From JAWLDB01 sp041686915 (GTDB taxonomy: Bacteria > Bacillota > UBA994 > UBA5500), in assembly GCA_041686915.1 (NCBI GenBank), contig JAWLDB010000079.1:1-11568 (forward strand): a stretch of 11,568 nucleotides of DNA, read 5' to 3'. Below the pieces are notes generated by a model that saw only the letters and a program-made list of their open reading frames with translations, was not told the DNA's origin and made no database searches. Position 1 is the stretch's first letter. Each line of letters begins with the position of its first letter. The translations under genes were made by a program, and so were the position numbers. Below, piece by piece: positions 5,870 through 11,568 of this stretch.

Positions 5870-6940
5870 GTGAAAGTGGCTGCAGTCAAGCCAACAAACA
5901 ACATCAACCTGGTGTTGCAACATATACATAAAACACTGCCGCTGGTTGAAAGAGAGCTAGGTGGATGGCGGAGACTGGCCAGCCGCATACCTGATGAGAA
6001 CCTGAGAAAACAAGCTCAGGACAGTATCAAGAGCAAAGCCTTTCATTGCCAAGGCGGAAGTATTTTTGCTTCTTATCCTGGGGTGGATCGGGCGCAAACC
6101 ACGAAGTTCATCGTAGCCTATCAGACGATTAGCGATTACCTGGATAATCTAGTGGACAGCATGCAGGTGCAAAGTGAAGCAGCTTTTGAACGGCTGCACC
6201 TCGCCATGGAGGAGGCCCTTGATCCGGAAGGAAGCATTTCAGATTACTATGCCTACTATCCATATAAGGATGACGGTGGCTATCTCATCTCCTTGGTGCA
6301 GACTTGTCGTGAGGCTTGCGTGCAGCCGGCTTACTACCGGGTGAAGCAGCATATGCTCGAACTGGCCAGGCTTTACTCGCGGTTGCAGACATACAAACAC
6401 TTGCACATCAATGAAAGAGAGACGAAACTGTTTGGGTGGGTCAAGCAGCACCTGTCTGTGTACCCGGGGTTCTTACCCTGGGAGTTTGCTGCCGCCACAG
6501 GTTCCACTCTTGGTCACTTCAGCTTATACGCTGCTGCCTTTGATCAAGGGCTGAGTGACGAGCAAGTAGTCGCATTAAAGGCCGCCTATTTTCCCTGGAT
6601 ATGTGGATTACATATTCTTCTAGACTATCTGGTCGATCAGCGGATAGACGATGAAACCGGACAATTGAACTTCGTCAGCTACTATAAAGACCATTATGGC
6701 GCAAGCGAGCGATTGATCGAGTTCGTCAGGCAGGCTTTGAGTGTGGCATCAGGTCTGGACCACGCTGGGTTTCACCGGGTAGCAATTGGCGGCCTCTTGG
6801 GATTATACTTGTCTGATCCAAAGACAGCTCATCCCCAGACCAAGTGGGTGGCAAACCGGCTGCTGGGGCAGGGAGGGTCTGGTCCGCGCTTGTTGCACCT
6901 TTTATGCAGCATTATGCGTAAGTCCGGTGCGATCAGCTAG
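5870..6940 (+). CDS. ytpB: YtpB-like tetraprenyl-beta-curcumene synthase (DUF2600)
   Basis: YtpB-type enzymes cyclise or dephosphorylate long prenyl diphosphates, giving C35 terpenes in bacilli; in this organism the exact substrate is inferred only. The 356-residue length is close to the B. subtilis protein (about 367). Seen: LVERELGGWRRLASRIPDENL (about 25-45) and the SIKSKAFHCQGGSIFASYPG stretch (52-71), both typical; the Asp-rich motif DYLDNLVD (89-96), expected to bind magnesium-diphosphate; and LLDYLVDQRIDDETGQLNF (250-268), a second acidic motif. GTG 5870 is preferred over TTG 5750 because AAGGGAG lies about 8 bases before it, the terminator at 5773 lies in between, and the homologous part begins just after 5870. 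VanZ and DegV genes follow at 60 and 46 bases, suggesting a lipid/envelope operon. The protein is probably soluble or peripheral to the membrane. Confidence 0.87.
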   Translation: MKVAAVKPTNNINLVLQHIHKTLPLVERELGGWRRLASRIPDENLRKQAQDSIKSKAFHCQGGSIFASYPGVDRAQTTKFIVAYQTISDYLDNLVDSMQVQSEAAFERLHLAMEEALDPEGSISDYYAYYPYKDDGGYLISLVQTCREACVQPAYYRVKQHMLELARLYSRLQTYKHLHINERETKLFGWVKQHLSVYPGFLPWEFAAATGSTLGHFSLYAAAFDQGLSDEQVVALKAAYFPWICGLHILLDYLVDQRIDDETGQLNFVSYYKDHYGASERLIEFVRQALSVASGLDHAGFHRVAIGGLLGLYLSDPKTAHPQTKWVANRLLGQGGSGPRLLHLLCSIMRKSGAIS

Positions 6941-6950
6941 CCCTGTGAAA

Positions 6951-6959
6951 TGGTATGAT
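6951..6959 (+). promoter_or_regulatory. Possible extended -10 promoter before the VanZ gene
   Basis: TGGTATGAT matches the extended -10 pattern TGnTATnAT 42 bases before the VanZ start. No good -35 box is present, so VanZ may instead be read only from the ytpB transcript. Confidence 0.3.
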
Positions 6960-7000
6960 TGCACTAGCTGGGCAGATAATCTAAATGGAGGTGGTTGCGC

Positions 7001-7456
7001 TTGTATCGAATGCGCTATTTCCTGACACATGTGCTTCCTGTGCTAGCCTGGATGGGGCTGATTTTCTTCTTCTCCAGCCAAAGTGGTGAGCAAATCAGCG
7101 CATGGGCTGCTGCTATCCTGAAACCGTTTGTGCCTTCTTCTGCATTTCCAGGCGGCGCTTCCAAATTTGTGCTACAGAAGTCAGCCCACTTCTTTGAATA
7201 TGCCGTACTTTCCATGCTACTGCTACGGGCGCTAAAACCAATCCTGGCTGCCCGGATGGCATACTTCGGAGCAGTGGCCGTCTCGGTGCTCTACGCAGTC
7301 AGTGACGAGTGGCACCAATCGTTCGTACCGGGGCGAGGGCCGAGCTTGCGCGATGTCGGCATAGATACCTGCGGGGCGCTGGCTGGGGTGCTGGTAGTGT
7401 TTTTTCTTACTTACATAAATAGATATAACACTTTGCCGGACAGAGGTCGTCTATAG
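7001..7456 (+). CDS. VanZ-like integral membrane protein
   Basis: The 151-residue protein has four predicted membrane helices (about 6-25, 64-80, 86-102 and 123-140). Family marks are FSSQSGEQ (24-31), KSAHFFEYAVLS (60-71) and the most conserved stretch DEWHQSFVPGRGPSLRDVGI (102-121). VanZ proteins are linked to low-level teicoplanin resistance in the enterococcal van cluster, but most genomic members, like this one, lie apart from vanA/vanH/vanX genes and have unknown roles; resistance should not be assumed. TTG 7001 is chosen because GGAGGT (6987-6992) is 8 bases before it; TTG 6995 would be too close and ATG 7010 too far. It lies between ytpB and the DegV gene. Confidence 0.87.
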   Translation: MYRMRYFLTHVLPVLAWMGLIFFFSSQSGEQISAWAAAILKPFVPSSAFPGGASKFVLQKSAHFFEYAVLSMLLLRALKPILAARMAYFGAVAVSVLYAVSDEWHQSFVPGRGPSLRDVGIDTCGALAGVLVVFFLTYINRYNTLPDRGRL

Positions 7457-7502
7457 TATTGGAACGTTGCTCTTTAAAGGAAATGTGGGGGGATAAAGTA
7501 AA

Positions 7503-8348
7503 GTGAGCAAAGTGCATGTCGTTACTGATTCACAAGCTAGTTTGCCTGAGGAACTGTTAGGACTGCTGCCCATCTCCGTCGTGCCAATGGCTGTACAGCT
7601 TGGTGCTATCACCTATCGGGAAGGCATTGACCTGGATAAAGACAGCCTTTACGACCTGTTGCGCAGGGGAGAAATGCCGACAACGTCACAGCCGTCACCT
7701 GGCGACTTCCTAGAGATATTTAAACCACTCGTTGAGCAAGGCAAGAAGATTATCGGCGTTTTTGTTACCGGAAAAGCTAGTGGCACTTGTGAGTGCGCGC
7801 GTTTGGCTGCTGAGATGTTGCCCGAAGCAGACATCACCGTCTTTGACAGTGAAACTGCTGCCATGGGCACTGGCTTGATGGCTATTGCTGCGGCAGAAGC
7901 AGCGGTGGAGGGCAAGACGAAGGAAGGTATTCTGGCTAAGCTGGAGCAGATCCGCAGCAACAATCGCGTATACATCGCTGTTCCTACACTGAAGTATCTG
8001 CAGAAGAGCGGGCGCGTCAAGATGGTGCAGGCAATGCTCGGTGCCGTGCTGAATATTAAGCCCATCCTGAGTGCTGTGGATGGTTATGTGGTCGTGCACG
8101 ACAAGGCGCGGAGTTGGCAGGGTGCAGTCCAGAAGATTGAACGAATGGTGCTCGAAGGAGCAGCCGGACGCAAGGTAGTACTGGCAGTCCAACACGCGCA
8201 AGACCCCCAGGGTGCTGCCGACCTGATCGCGCGCCTGAGTGAAAAGCTGGACATTCAGCAGAGCTACACTAGTGAGATGAGTGCCTCACTGGCGATGCAT
8301 GGCGGGGCAGGGATGTTAACTGTCGCATATTACCCGGTAGGGGAATAA
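7503..8348 (+). CDS. DegV-family fatty-acid-binding protein
   Basis: DegV/FakB proteins hold a fatty acid and, in known cases, present it to a FakA kinase for phosphorylation and entry into phospholipid synthesis. The 281-residue length is typical. Seen: VVTDSQASLP (6-15), TSQPSPGDF (61-69), the GKASGT loop (90-95, where many members have LSGT), TLKYLQKSGR (162-171), LNIKPIL (183-189) and a glycine-rich C terminus, MHGGAGMLTVAYY. No FakA-like kinase gene is visible in the window. GTG 7503 follows a GGGGGGA ribosome binding site at about 7487-7493. As the last gene of the ytpB-VanZ-DegV run it is closed by a hairpin at 8354. The lipid link with the neighbouring terpene synthase is inference from position only. 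Confidence 0.9.
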   Translation: MSKVHVVTDSQASLPEELLGLLPISVVPMAVQLGAITYREGIDLDKDSLYDLLRRGEMPTTSQPSPGDFLEIFKPLVEQGKKIIGVFVTGKASGTCECARLAAEMLPEADITVFDSETAAMGTGLMAIAAAEAAVEGKTKEGILAKLEQIRSNNRVYIAVPTLKYLQKSGRVKMVQAMLGAVLNIKPILSAVDGYVVVHDKARSWQGAVQKIERMVLEGAAGRKVVLAVQHAQDPQGAADLIARLSEKLDIQQSYTSEMSASLAMHGGAGMLTVAYYPVGE

Positions 8349-8353
8349 CGAAG

Positions 8354-8376
8354 AACGGGCCTGCGAGGGCCCGTTT
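8354..8376 (+). terminator. Terminator after the DegV gene
   Basis: AACGGGCC (8354-8361) and GGCCCGTT (8368-8375) form an 8-bp stem around TGCGAG, 6 bases after the DegV stop. The T-tract is short (TTT then CC), so termination may be moderate. Confidence 0.65.
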
Positions 8377-8428
8377 CCTGTGTCCTCGGGCACTCCCGAC
8401 TCCGGTCCGCGCAGACCTTATCTCTCAC

Positions 8429-8467
8429 GTAGGGATACGGCATGCCGTGTCCCGTGGGCGCCCCTAC
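8429..8467. repeat. Palindromic repeat at the end of the DUF503 gene
   Basis: The element starts GTAGGG and ends CCCCTAC, with an inner near-palindrome GGGATACGGCATGCCGTGTCCC-like hairpin (8431-8453). Its right end contains the TAG stop codon (8464-8466) of the minus-strand DUF503 gene. Confidence 0.7.
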
Positions 8468-8745
8468 AGCATCTCCGCCTTGACATCCACCACTTCCGCG
8501 CCTGGCGCCTTCTCTGCCATATGCTCAGCAGACTTGAACAGGTCGCGGATAATCGATTCGCTCAGGCTGACCGCGGACAACGCGATTACCGCCCTGCCCC
8601 ATTCATCCAACGCATCCACTTCGGCTACGCTCACGTTCAGCTGCTTGCGCATCCGCTCTATCAGGCTCTTGATGATGGAACGTTTATCCTTGAGTGATTG
8701 CGTGGCATGCAGGCGCAAGGTTATGGTGCAGATACCGACTAACAT
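8464..8745 (-). CDS. DUF503 (YlxP-like) small protein
   Basis: The 93-residue product has the full DUF503 pattern: MLVGICTITLRLHATQSLKD at the N terminus, KRSIIKSLIERMRKQLNVSV (21-40), AEVDALDEWGRAVIAL (about 41-56), and an acidic C terminus. Relatives are found near nusA/infB/rbfA in many Bacillota and have been suggested to act in ribosome biogenesis, but no activity is established; here none of those genes is visible. The start ATG 8745-8743 is preferred over in-frame ATG 8760 because GGAG lies 8 bases before the inner one, the outer one has no ribosome binding site, and the family normally begins M-x-V-G. It converges on the DegV gene, with terminator and repeat between. Its stop lies in the repeat. 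Confidence 0.88.
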   Translation of the reverse strand: MLVGICTITLRLHATQSLKDKRSIIKSLIERMRKQLNVSVAEVDALDEWGRAVIALSAVSLSESIIRDLFKSAEHMAEKAPGAEVVDVKAEML

Positions 8746-8813
8746 GTCCTCAACTCCCATTTTTGCTTTACCAGTTGTATGTTAGCCAGATTAGCCGATT
8801 TCCCTGCCTAATC

Positions 8814-8867
8814 GTAGGAGCGCAATATGTTGCGCCCGCACCGGGTCGGATAGGATCCGACCCCTAC
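8814..8867. repeat. Palindromic repeat, copy E (two modules)
   Basis: Begins GTAGGA and ends CCCCTAC. Left hairpin GCGCAATATGTTGCGC (8820-8835) and right hairpin GGGTCGGATAGGATCCGACCC-like (8843-8863) replace the modules of copy A. The gene-free stretch 8746-9084 otherwise holds the hairpins and promoter listed separately. Confidence 0.8.
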
Positions 8868-8884
8868 CTCACGCCACGAAAACC

Positions 8885-8908
8885 GTAGGGGCGCAACATG
8901 TTGCGCCC
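8885..8908. repeat. Palindromic repeat, copy F
   Basis: GTAG leads into a perfect 20-base palindrome, GGGCGCAACATGTTGCGCCC (8889-8908), which closely matches the left hairpin of copy E. Confidence 0.8.
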
Positions 8909-8920
8909 ACGATCCGCGGA

Positions 8921-8961
8921 AGCGTGAGACGCTGGTTGGGCAGAATTTCATTCTGCCCAAC
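8921..8961. repeat. Two adjacent hairpins following copy F
   Basis: AGCGT-GAG-ACGCT (8921-8933) is followed by a 12-bp perfect inverted repeat, GTTGGGCAGAAT / ATTCTGCCCAAC with a 3-base loop (8935-8961). The second has a different core from the GTAGGGG family. No T-run follows. Confidence 0.75.
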
Positions 8962-9045
8962 AAAGCGCGTGAATACGTTGTTAGAGGAATGACGGCTAGA
9001 TGGGCACATTATTATCGATTTGCACGAGCAGTTGGGCAAGACAAA

Positions 9046-9054
9046 TGCTACAAT
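9046..9054 (+). promoter_or_regulatory. Extended -10 promoter for the membrane protein gene
   Basis: TGCTACAAT fits the extended -10 element TGnTATAAT with one change. It lies about 30 bases before the GTG at 9085. No well-spaced -35 box was found, as is common for extended -10 promoters. Confidence 0.45.
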
Positions 9055-9084
9055 GGATGCAAGTAGGGAGAGGGGGTATTTGGT

Positions 9085-9963
9085 GTGAACCTGGTGCAAG
9101 AGTCGCTAAGCACAGCCTGGCAGGAGCTGAAGCGCAACTGGATTGTAATCTGGTTCCCAGTTCTCGTCGCCATCGGTATGGCTATAGCTTTCGGCATCAT
9201 CCTCATCTTTTTTGGATTATCGGTGTTGGGCTTCGGAGGCCTTGACCGACTGGCCATCGAAAGCCAGCTTTATATGATGGCACCGCGCCTGATGGCCGGC
9301 GCCGGGGTAATCGGCTTCTTAGGCATGCTGGTGGGCGTTGCTTATTCGGCGGGGCAAGCCAATATGCTGGGCGCAGCCTCTGCGGGCGAAACTGTCTCTA
9401 CCGGTCATTTTATGGAAGGTGTGCGTAAGTACTACTGGCGTATATTGGGCGGAAGCTTGATTTTGGCCGTGCTTGGTATCATTGTAGGCGTAATCTTTTT
9501 TGGCGGAATCGTAAACCAACTCGGCTTCATCATGATGCAACTCGGCAACTCGGCTGACCCGACCAGCGTTCTACCTTTCCTGGTACGTTCGCTGCCACTC
9601 GCGGCTCTAGGGTTCCTGGTGTTTTCTATAGCCGGCTTCTTTATTGGGATGTGGACCAAGATTGTGGTCGTGGATGACGAGGGAACGATTTCCGCGATGA
9701 TTAGAAGCCTGAACGTGGTCTGGTCAAACATCGGCCCCTTCCTGATACTGGCCGTAATTAACATCATTGTAGGCGGGCTGCTTTCCCGTTTGGGTGGAGA
9801 CAACGGCATGGCCAGGTTGCTGCTCACCTTCGTCCAGGTTATCTGGACTGGCTACTTCCAGCTCGTCCTGTTCGTACTCTACCGTAAGATTAGCGGCTGG
9901 CGTTCAGGAAGTTCCGACCGGCCTGGGCCGCAAGATCCAACGCCGCCTGAGCTGATTGTCTAG
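9085..9963 (+). CDS. Six-helix integral membrane protein of unknown function
   Basis: I do not recognise a specific characterised family. The 292-residue protein has about six hydrophobic helices (20-48, 68-92, 119-143, 168-190, 214-236 and 243-266), a short amphipathic N-terminal part (ESLSTAWQELKRNW, 6-19) and a polar, proline-rich C-terminal tail (GSSDRPGPQDPTPPE). The N-terminal AWQELKRNW-type start and the loop after helix 4, VVVDDEGTISAMIRSLNVVW (194-213), resemble a broad set of bacterial membrane proteins in which a conserved 'sxxxAlkrSwrlvw' segment recurs twice, as in DUF-type or GDPD-membrane-domain relatives; this is a weak resemblance. No enzyme motif is seen. GTG 9085 follows GGGAGAGGGGG (9066-9076) with suitable spacing. 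It has its own promoter candidate and a terminator after it, so it is probably a single-gene unit. Confidence 0.8.
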   Translation: MNLVQESLSTAWQELKRNWIVIWFPVLVAIGMAIAFGIILIFFGLSVLGFGGLDRLAIESQLYMMAPRLMAGAGVIGFLGMLVGVAYSAGQANMLGAASAGETVSTGHFMEGVRKYYWRILGGSLILAVLGIIVGVIFFGGIVNQLGFIMMQLGNSADPTSVLPFLVRSLPLAALGFLVFSIAGFFIGMWTKIVVVDDEGTISAMIRSLNVVWSNIGPFLILAVINIIVGGLLSRLGGDNGMARLLLTFVQVIWTGYFQLVLFVLYRKISGWRSGSSDRPGPQDPTPPELIV

Positions 9964-9987
9964 CCTTTACGTAAGTTGATTGTTTTT

Positions 9988-10022
9988 AAGGCCTGCACCC
10001 AAACCAACGGGGCGCAGGCCTT
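9988..10022 (+). terminator. Hairpin between the membrane protein gene and the metK leader
   Basis: AAGGCCTGC (9988-9996) pairs with GCAGGCCTT (10014-10022). The plus-strand T-tail is poor, while five Ts precede the stem at 9983-9987. It probably ends the upstream transcript, but with moderate certainty. Confidence 0.6.
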
Positions 10023-10049
10023 ACGGCTTTCTAGGGCGTGTTTAAATCG

Positions 10050-10078
10050 TTGACACACGGGAAAAATTACATTAGAAT
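10050..10078 (+). promoter_or_regulatory. Sigma-A promoter of the metK riboswitch transcript
   Basis: A perfect TTGACA (10050-10055) and TAGAAT (10073-10078) are separated by exactly 17 bases. The predicted start of transcription falls a few bases before the riboswitch P1 stem. Confidence 0.88.
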
Positions 10079-10088
10079 GAAATCCAAA

Positions 10089-10241
10089 CTCTTATCCCGA
10101 GAGGTGGAGGGAAGGGCCCGATGAAACCCAGCAACCAGCGCTTTTGCGCCAGGTGCTAATTCCTGCAGAGTTCATCTGCGAGATAGGAGCAGAAATAGGA
10201 GACCCCTGCTTCCGCTTCCAAAAATGAAGTGGGAGTTTTTT
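10089..10241 (+). promoter_or_regulatory. SAM-I (S-box) riboswitch with expression platform
   Basis: The aptamer covers 10089-10189. P1 is formed by CTCTTATC (10089-10096) and GATAGGAG (10182-10189). Between them are the conserved GAGAGGTGGAGGGA stretch, GGCCCGATGAAACCCAGCAA (the P2/P3 core), and a GCGC-TTTT-GCGC hairpin for P3. GGAGCAG (10186-10192) can pair, with one bulge, with CTGCTTCC (10206-10213); this antiterminator would use both the 3' side of P1 and the 5' arm of the terminator. When SAM binds, P1 should be held, the terminator forms and metK is turned off. This fits known S-box logic. Confidence 0.95.
10209..10241 (+). terminator. Riboswitch-controlled intrinsic terminator
   Basis: CTTCCGCTTC (10209-10218) and GAAGTGGGAG (10226-10235) form a 10-bp stem with two G-U pairs, followed by six Ts. 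It is the OFF structure of the SAM-I riboswitch, 88 bases before metK. Confidence 0.88.
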
Positions 10242-10328
10242 AATGGGCAATCCTTTTCACGTCCTCTATTAGCGCGAGTAGGTGTTCTGCCCACGTGGGT
10301 AAGGGGATTTGCATGGGAGGGATAGAAG

Positions 10329-11525
10329 ATGTCGAAAGAGAACCGTTATTTCTTCACATCAGAGTCGGTTACAGAAGGCCATCCAGATAAGATTGCCGAC
10401 CAGATTTCTGATACCGTCCTGGATGCTATTTTGGCCCAGGATCCGGAAGCCCGGGTGGCGTGCGAAACAGCCGTCACTACCGGTATGGTGATGGTGATTG
10501 GTGAGATCACCACCCATTGTTACGTCGAGATAGCCAAGCTAGTGCGTGAAACCATTAAGGATATTGGGTACACCCGAGCCAAGTATGGCTTCGATGGCGA
10601 TACATGCGCAGTGCTAACCTCTATCGATGAGCAGTCGCCGGATATTGCCCAGGGTGTCGATGACGCCCTTGAACACAAAGTCCAACATGACGAGGACCAA
10701 GCCGCACTGATCGGTGCTGGCGACCAGGGTATGATGTTTGGCTTTGCCTGCAACGAGACGCCTGAGTACATGCCAATGCCAATTATGATGGCGCATAAGC
10801 TTTCCCGTCGCCTGTCGGAAGTGCGCAAGTCGCGCATCGTTCCCTACCTCAGGCCAGACGGCAAGACCCAGGTTACTATTGAGTATGATGGGTACCGCCC
10901 GGTGCGCGTCGATACCATCGTCATTTCTTCACAGCATAAGCCGACGGTTGAGCTCGAACAGATTCGCGCAGACCTGATTGATCAGGTAATCAAGCCGGTT
11001 GTACCGGCTGAACTGATGGATGAGCAGACCAAGATTTTCATCAACCCGACCGGACGCTTCGTTATTGGTGGTCCGCAGGGCGACGCCGGCCTTACCGGCC
11101 GCAAGATCATCGTGGATACTTACGGTGGAGCTGCACGCCATGGTGGTGGCGCCTTCTCTGGTAAGGATCCGACCAAGGTTGACCGTTCTGCCGCCTACGC
11201 TGCACGCTATGTGGCCAAGAACGTCGTAGCCGCTGGTTTGGCAGACCGCTGTGAAATTCAGTTGGCTTACGCCATCGGCGTTGCCAAGCCGGTCAGCATC
11301 ATGGTCGAGACCTTCGGTACAGGCAAGATTGATGACAAGGTTATCAGTGAGCTGGTCAGCAAGCACTTTGACCTGCGCCCGGCAGCCATCATCAAAAACC
11401 TTGACCTGCGCCGGCCGATTTATCGTCAGGTCGCAGCTTACGGCCACTTCGGCCGCAACGACCTCGATTTGCCGTGGGAGCGCCTGGACAAGGTCGACGC
11501 CTTGCGCAAAGACGCCGGTCTATAA
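10329..11525 (+). CDS. metK: S-adenosylmethionine synthetase
   Basis: MetK makes SAM from methionine and ATP in the cytosol, the main methyl donor of the cell. The 398-residue length is normal. Seen: FTSESVTEGHPDKIADQISD (9-28, with the ATP-contacting H18), GAGDQGMMFGFACNE (129-143, the GAGDQG nucleotide/substrate signature), TGRFVIGGPQGDAGLTGRKI (241-260) and the glycine-rich GGGAFSGKDPTKVDRS (272-287), which carries residues known to bind phosphates and potassium. No key residue is missing. GGGAGG (10315-10320) is about 8 bases before ATG 10329. A SAM-I riboswitch upstream shows feedback control by its product, and the terminator at 11541 makes this a single-gene unit. Confidence 0.98.
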   Translation: MSKENRYFFTSESVTEGHPDKIADQISDTVLDAILAQDPEARVACETAVTTGMVMVIGEITTHCYVEIAKLVRETIKDIGYTRAKYGFDGDTCAVLTSIDEQSPDIAQGVDDALEHKVQHDEDQAALIGAGDQGMMFGFACNETPEYMPMPIMMAHKLSRRLSEVRKSRIVPYLRPDGKTQVTIEYDGYRPVRVDTIVISSQHKPTVELEQIRADLIDQVIKPVVPAELMDEQTKIFINPTGRFVIGGPQGDAGLTGRKIIVDTYGGAARHGGGAFSGKDPTKVDRSAAYAARYVAKNVVAAGLADRCEIQLAYAIGVAKPVSIMVETFGTGKIDDKVISELVSKHFDLRPAAIIKNLDLRRPIYRQVAAYGHFGRNDLDLPWERLDKVDALRKDAGL

Positions 11526-11540
11526 GCATACGCACGCGAA

Positions 11541-11567
11541 AGCGGGGGCAGAGGCCCCCGCTTTTTT
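11541..11567 (+). terminator. Terminator after metK
   Basis: AGCGGGGGC (11541-11549) and GCCCCCGCT (11554-11562) form a perfect 9-bp stem around AGAG, followed by a run of Ts (11562-11567). Confidence 0.92.
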
Positions 11568-11568
11568 C

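Noticed and set aside
7001..7456. Vancomycin/teicoplanin resistance determinant
   Set aside because: Only a VanZ-like protein is present; no vanH, vanA, vanX or sensor genes are nearby, and most VanZ-family proteins are not resistance genes.
8380..8785. Plus-strand frames of 105 and 112 residues
   Set aside because: They are antisense shadows of the DUF503 gene, which has a proper start, ribosome binding site and family pattern.
8814..8961. Insertion sequence or transposon end
   Set aside because: No transposase gene or target-site duplication can be seen; the palindromes are better treated as short non-coding repeats.
10290..10299. CCCACGTGGG palindrome between the riboswitch and metK
   Set aside because: A 10-base palindrome can occur by chance, and the riboswitch already explains metK control; no second copy was noticed.

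Overview
The window looks like chromosomal DNA of moderate GC from a flagellated, probably spore-forming member of the Bacillota, most likely a clostridial lineage. Evidence: a SAM-I (S-box) riboswitch with its own terminator in front of metK, a YlmH-type S4 protein, a YtpB/DUF2600 terpene synthase, DegV, VanZ and DUF503 proteins, strong GGAGG-type ribosome binding sites, and very frequent GTG/TTG starts. The species cannot be named from the sequence alone.

Layout. (1) 1-1503, minus strand: a reading frame open through the left edge. It begins with a clear flagellin N-terminal domain and continues into repeated beta-propeller-like blades; this is the most unusual item here. (2) 1504-1843: no gene. 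It holds a minus-strand terminator hairpin, a short inverted repeat, and two and a half copies of a palindromic repeat family. (3) 1844-4019, plus: a YlmH-like RNA-binding protein and an M20-family amidohydrolase, followed by a repeat module and a terminator. (4) 4161-5018: a small soluble protein joining an NAD(P)-binding-like Rossmann domain to a chemoreceptor signalling hairpin. (5) 5128-8348: a CxxCxxCC (YkgJ-type) protein with its own promoter and terminator, then a likely transcription unit of YtpB-like terpene synthase, VanZ-like membrane protein and DegV-like fatty-acid-binding protein, ending in a terminator. (6) 8464-8745, minus: a DUF503 protein whose stop codon lies inside a copy of the repeat family. 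(7) 8746-9084: no gene, but a run of back-to-back palindromes and a likely promoter. (8) 9085-9963: a six-helix membrane protein of unknown function. (9) 10050-11567: promoter, SAM-I riboswitch, metK and terminator.

Most genes appear to be housekeeping or lipid/envelope functions in short transcription units separated by hairpins. Two genes point to motility: the flagellin/propeller fusion and the cytosolic chemoreceptor, which may couple a metabolic or redox signal to the flagellar motor. A family of modular palindromic repeats (outer ends GTAGGGG / CCCCTAC) occupies the intergenic spaces and appears in at least five places, sometimes merged with terminators or with a gene end.
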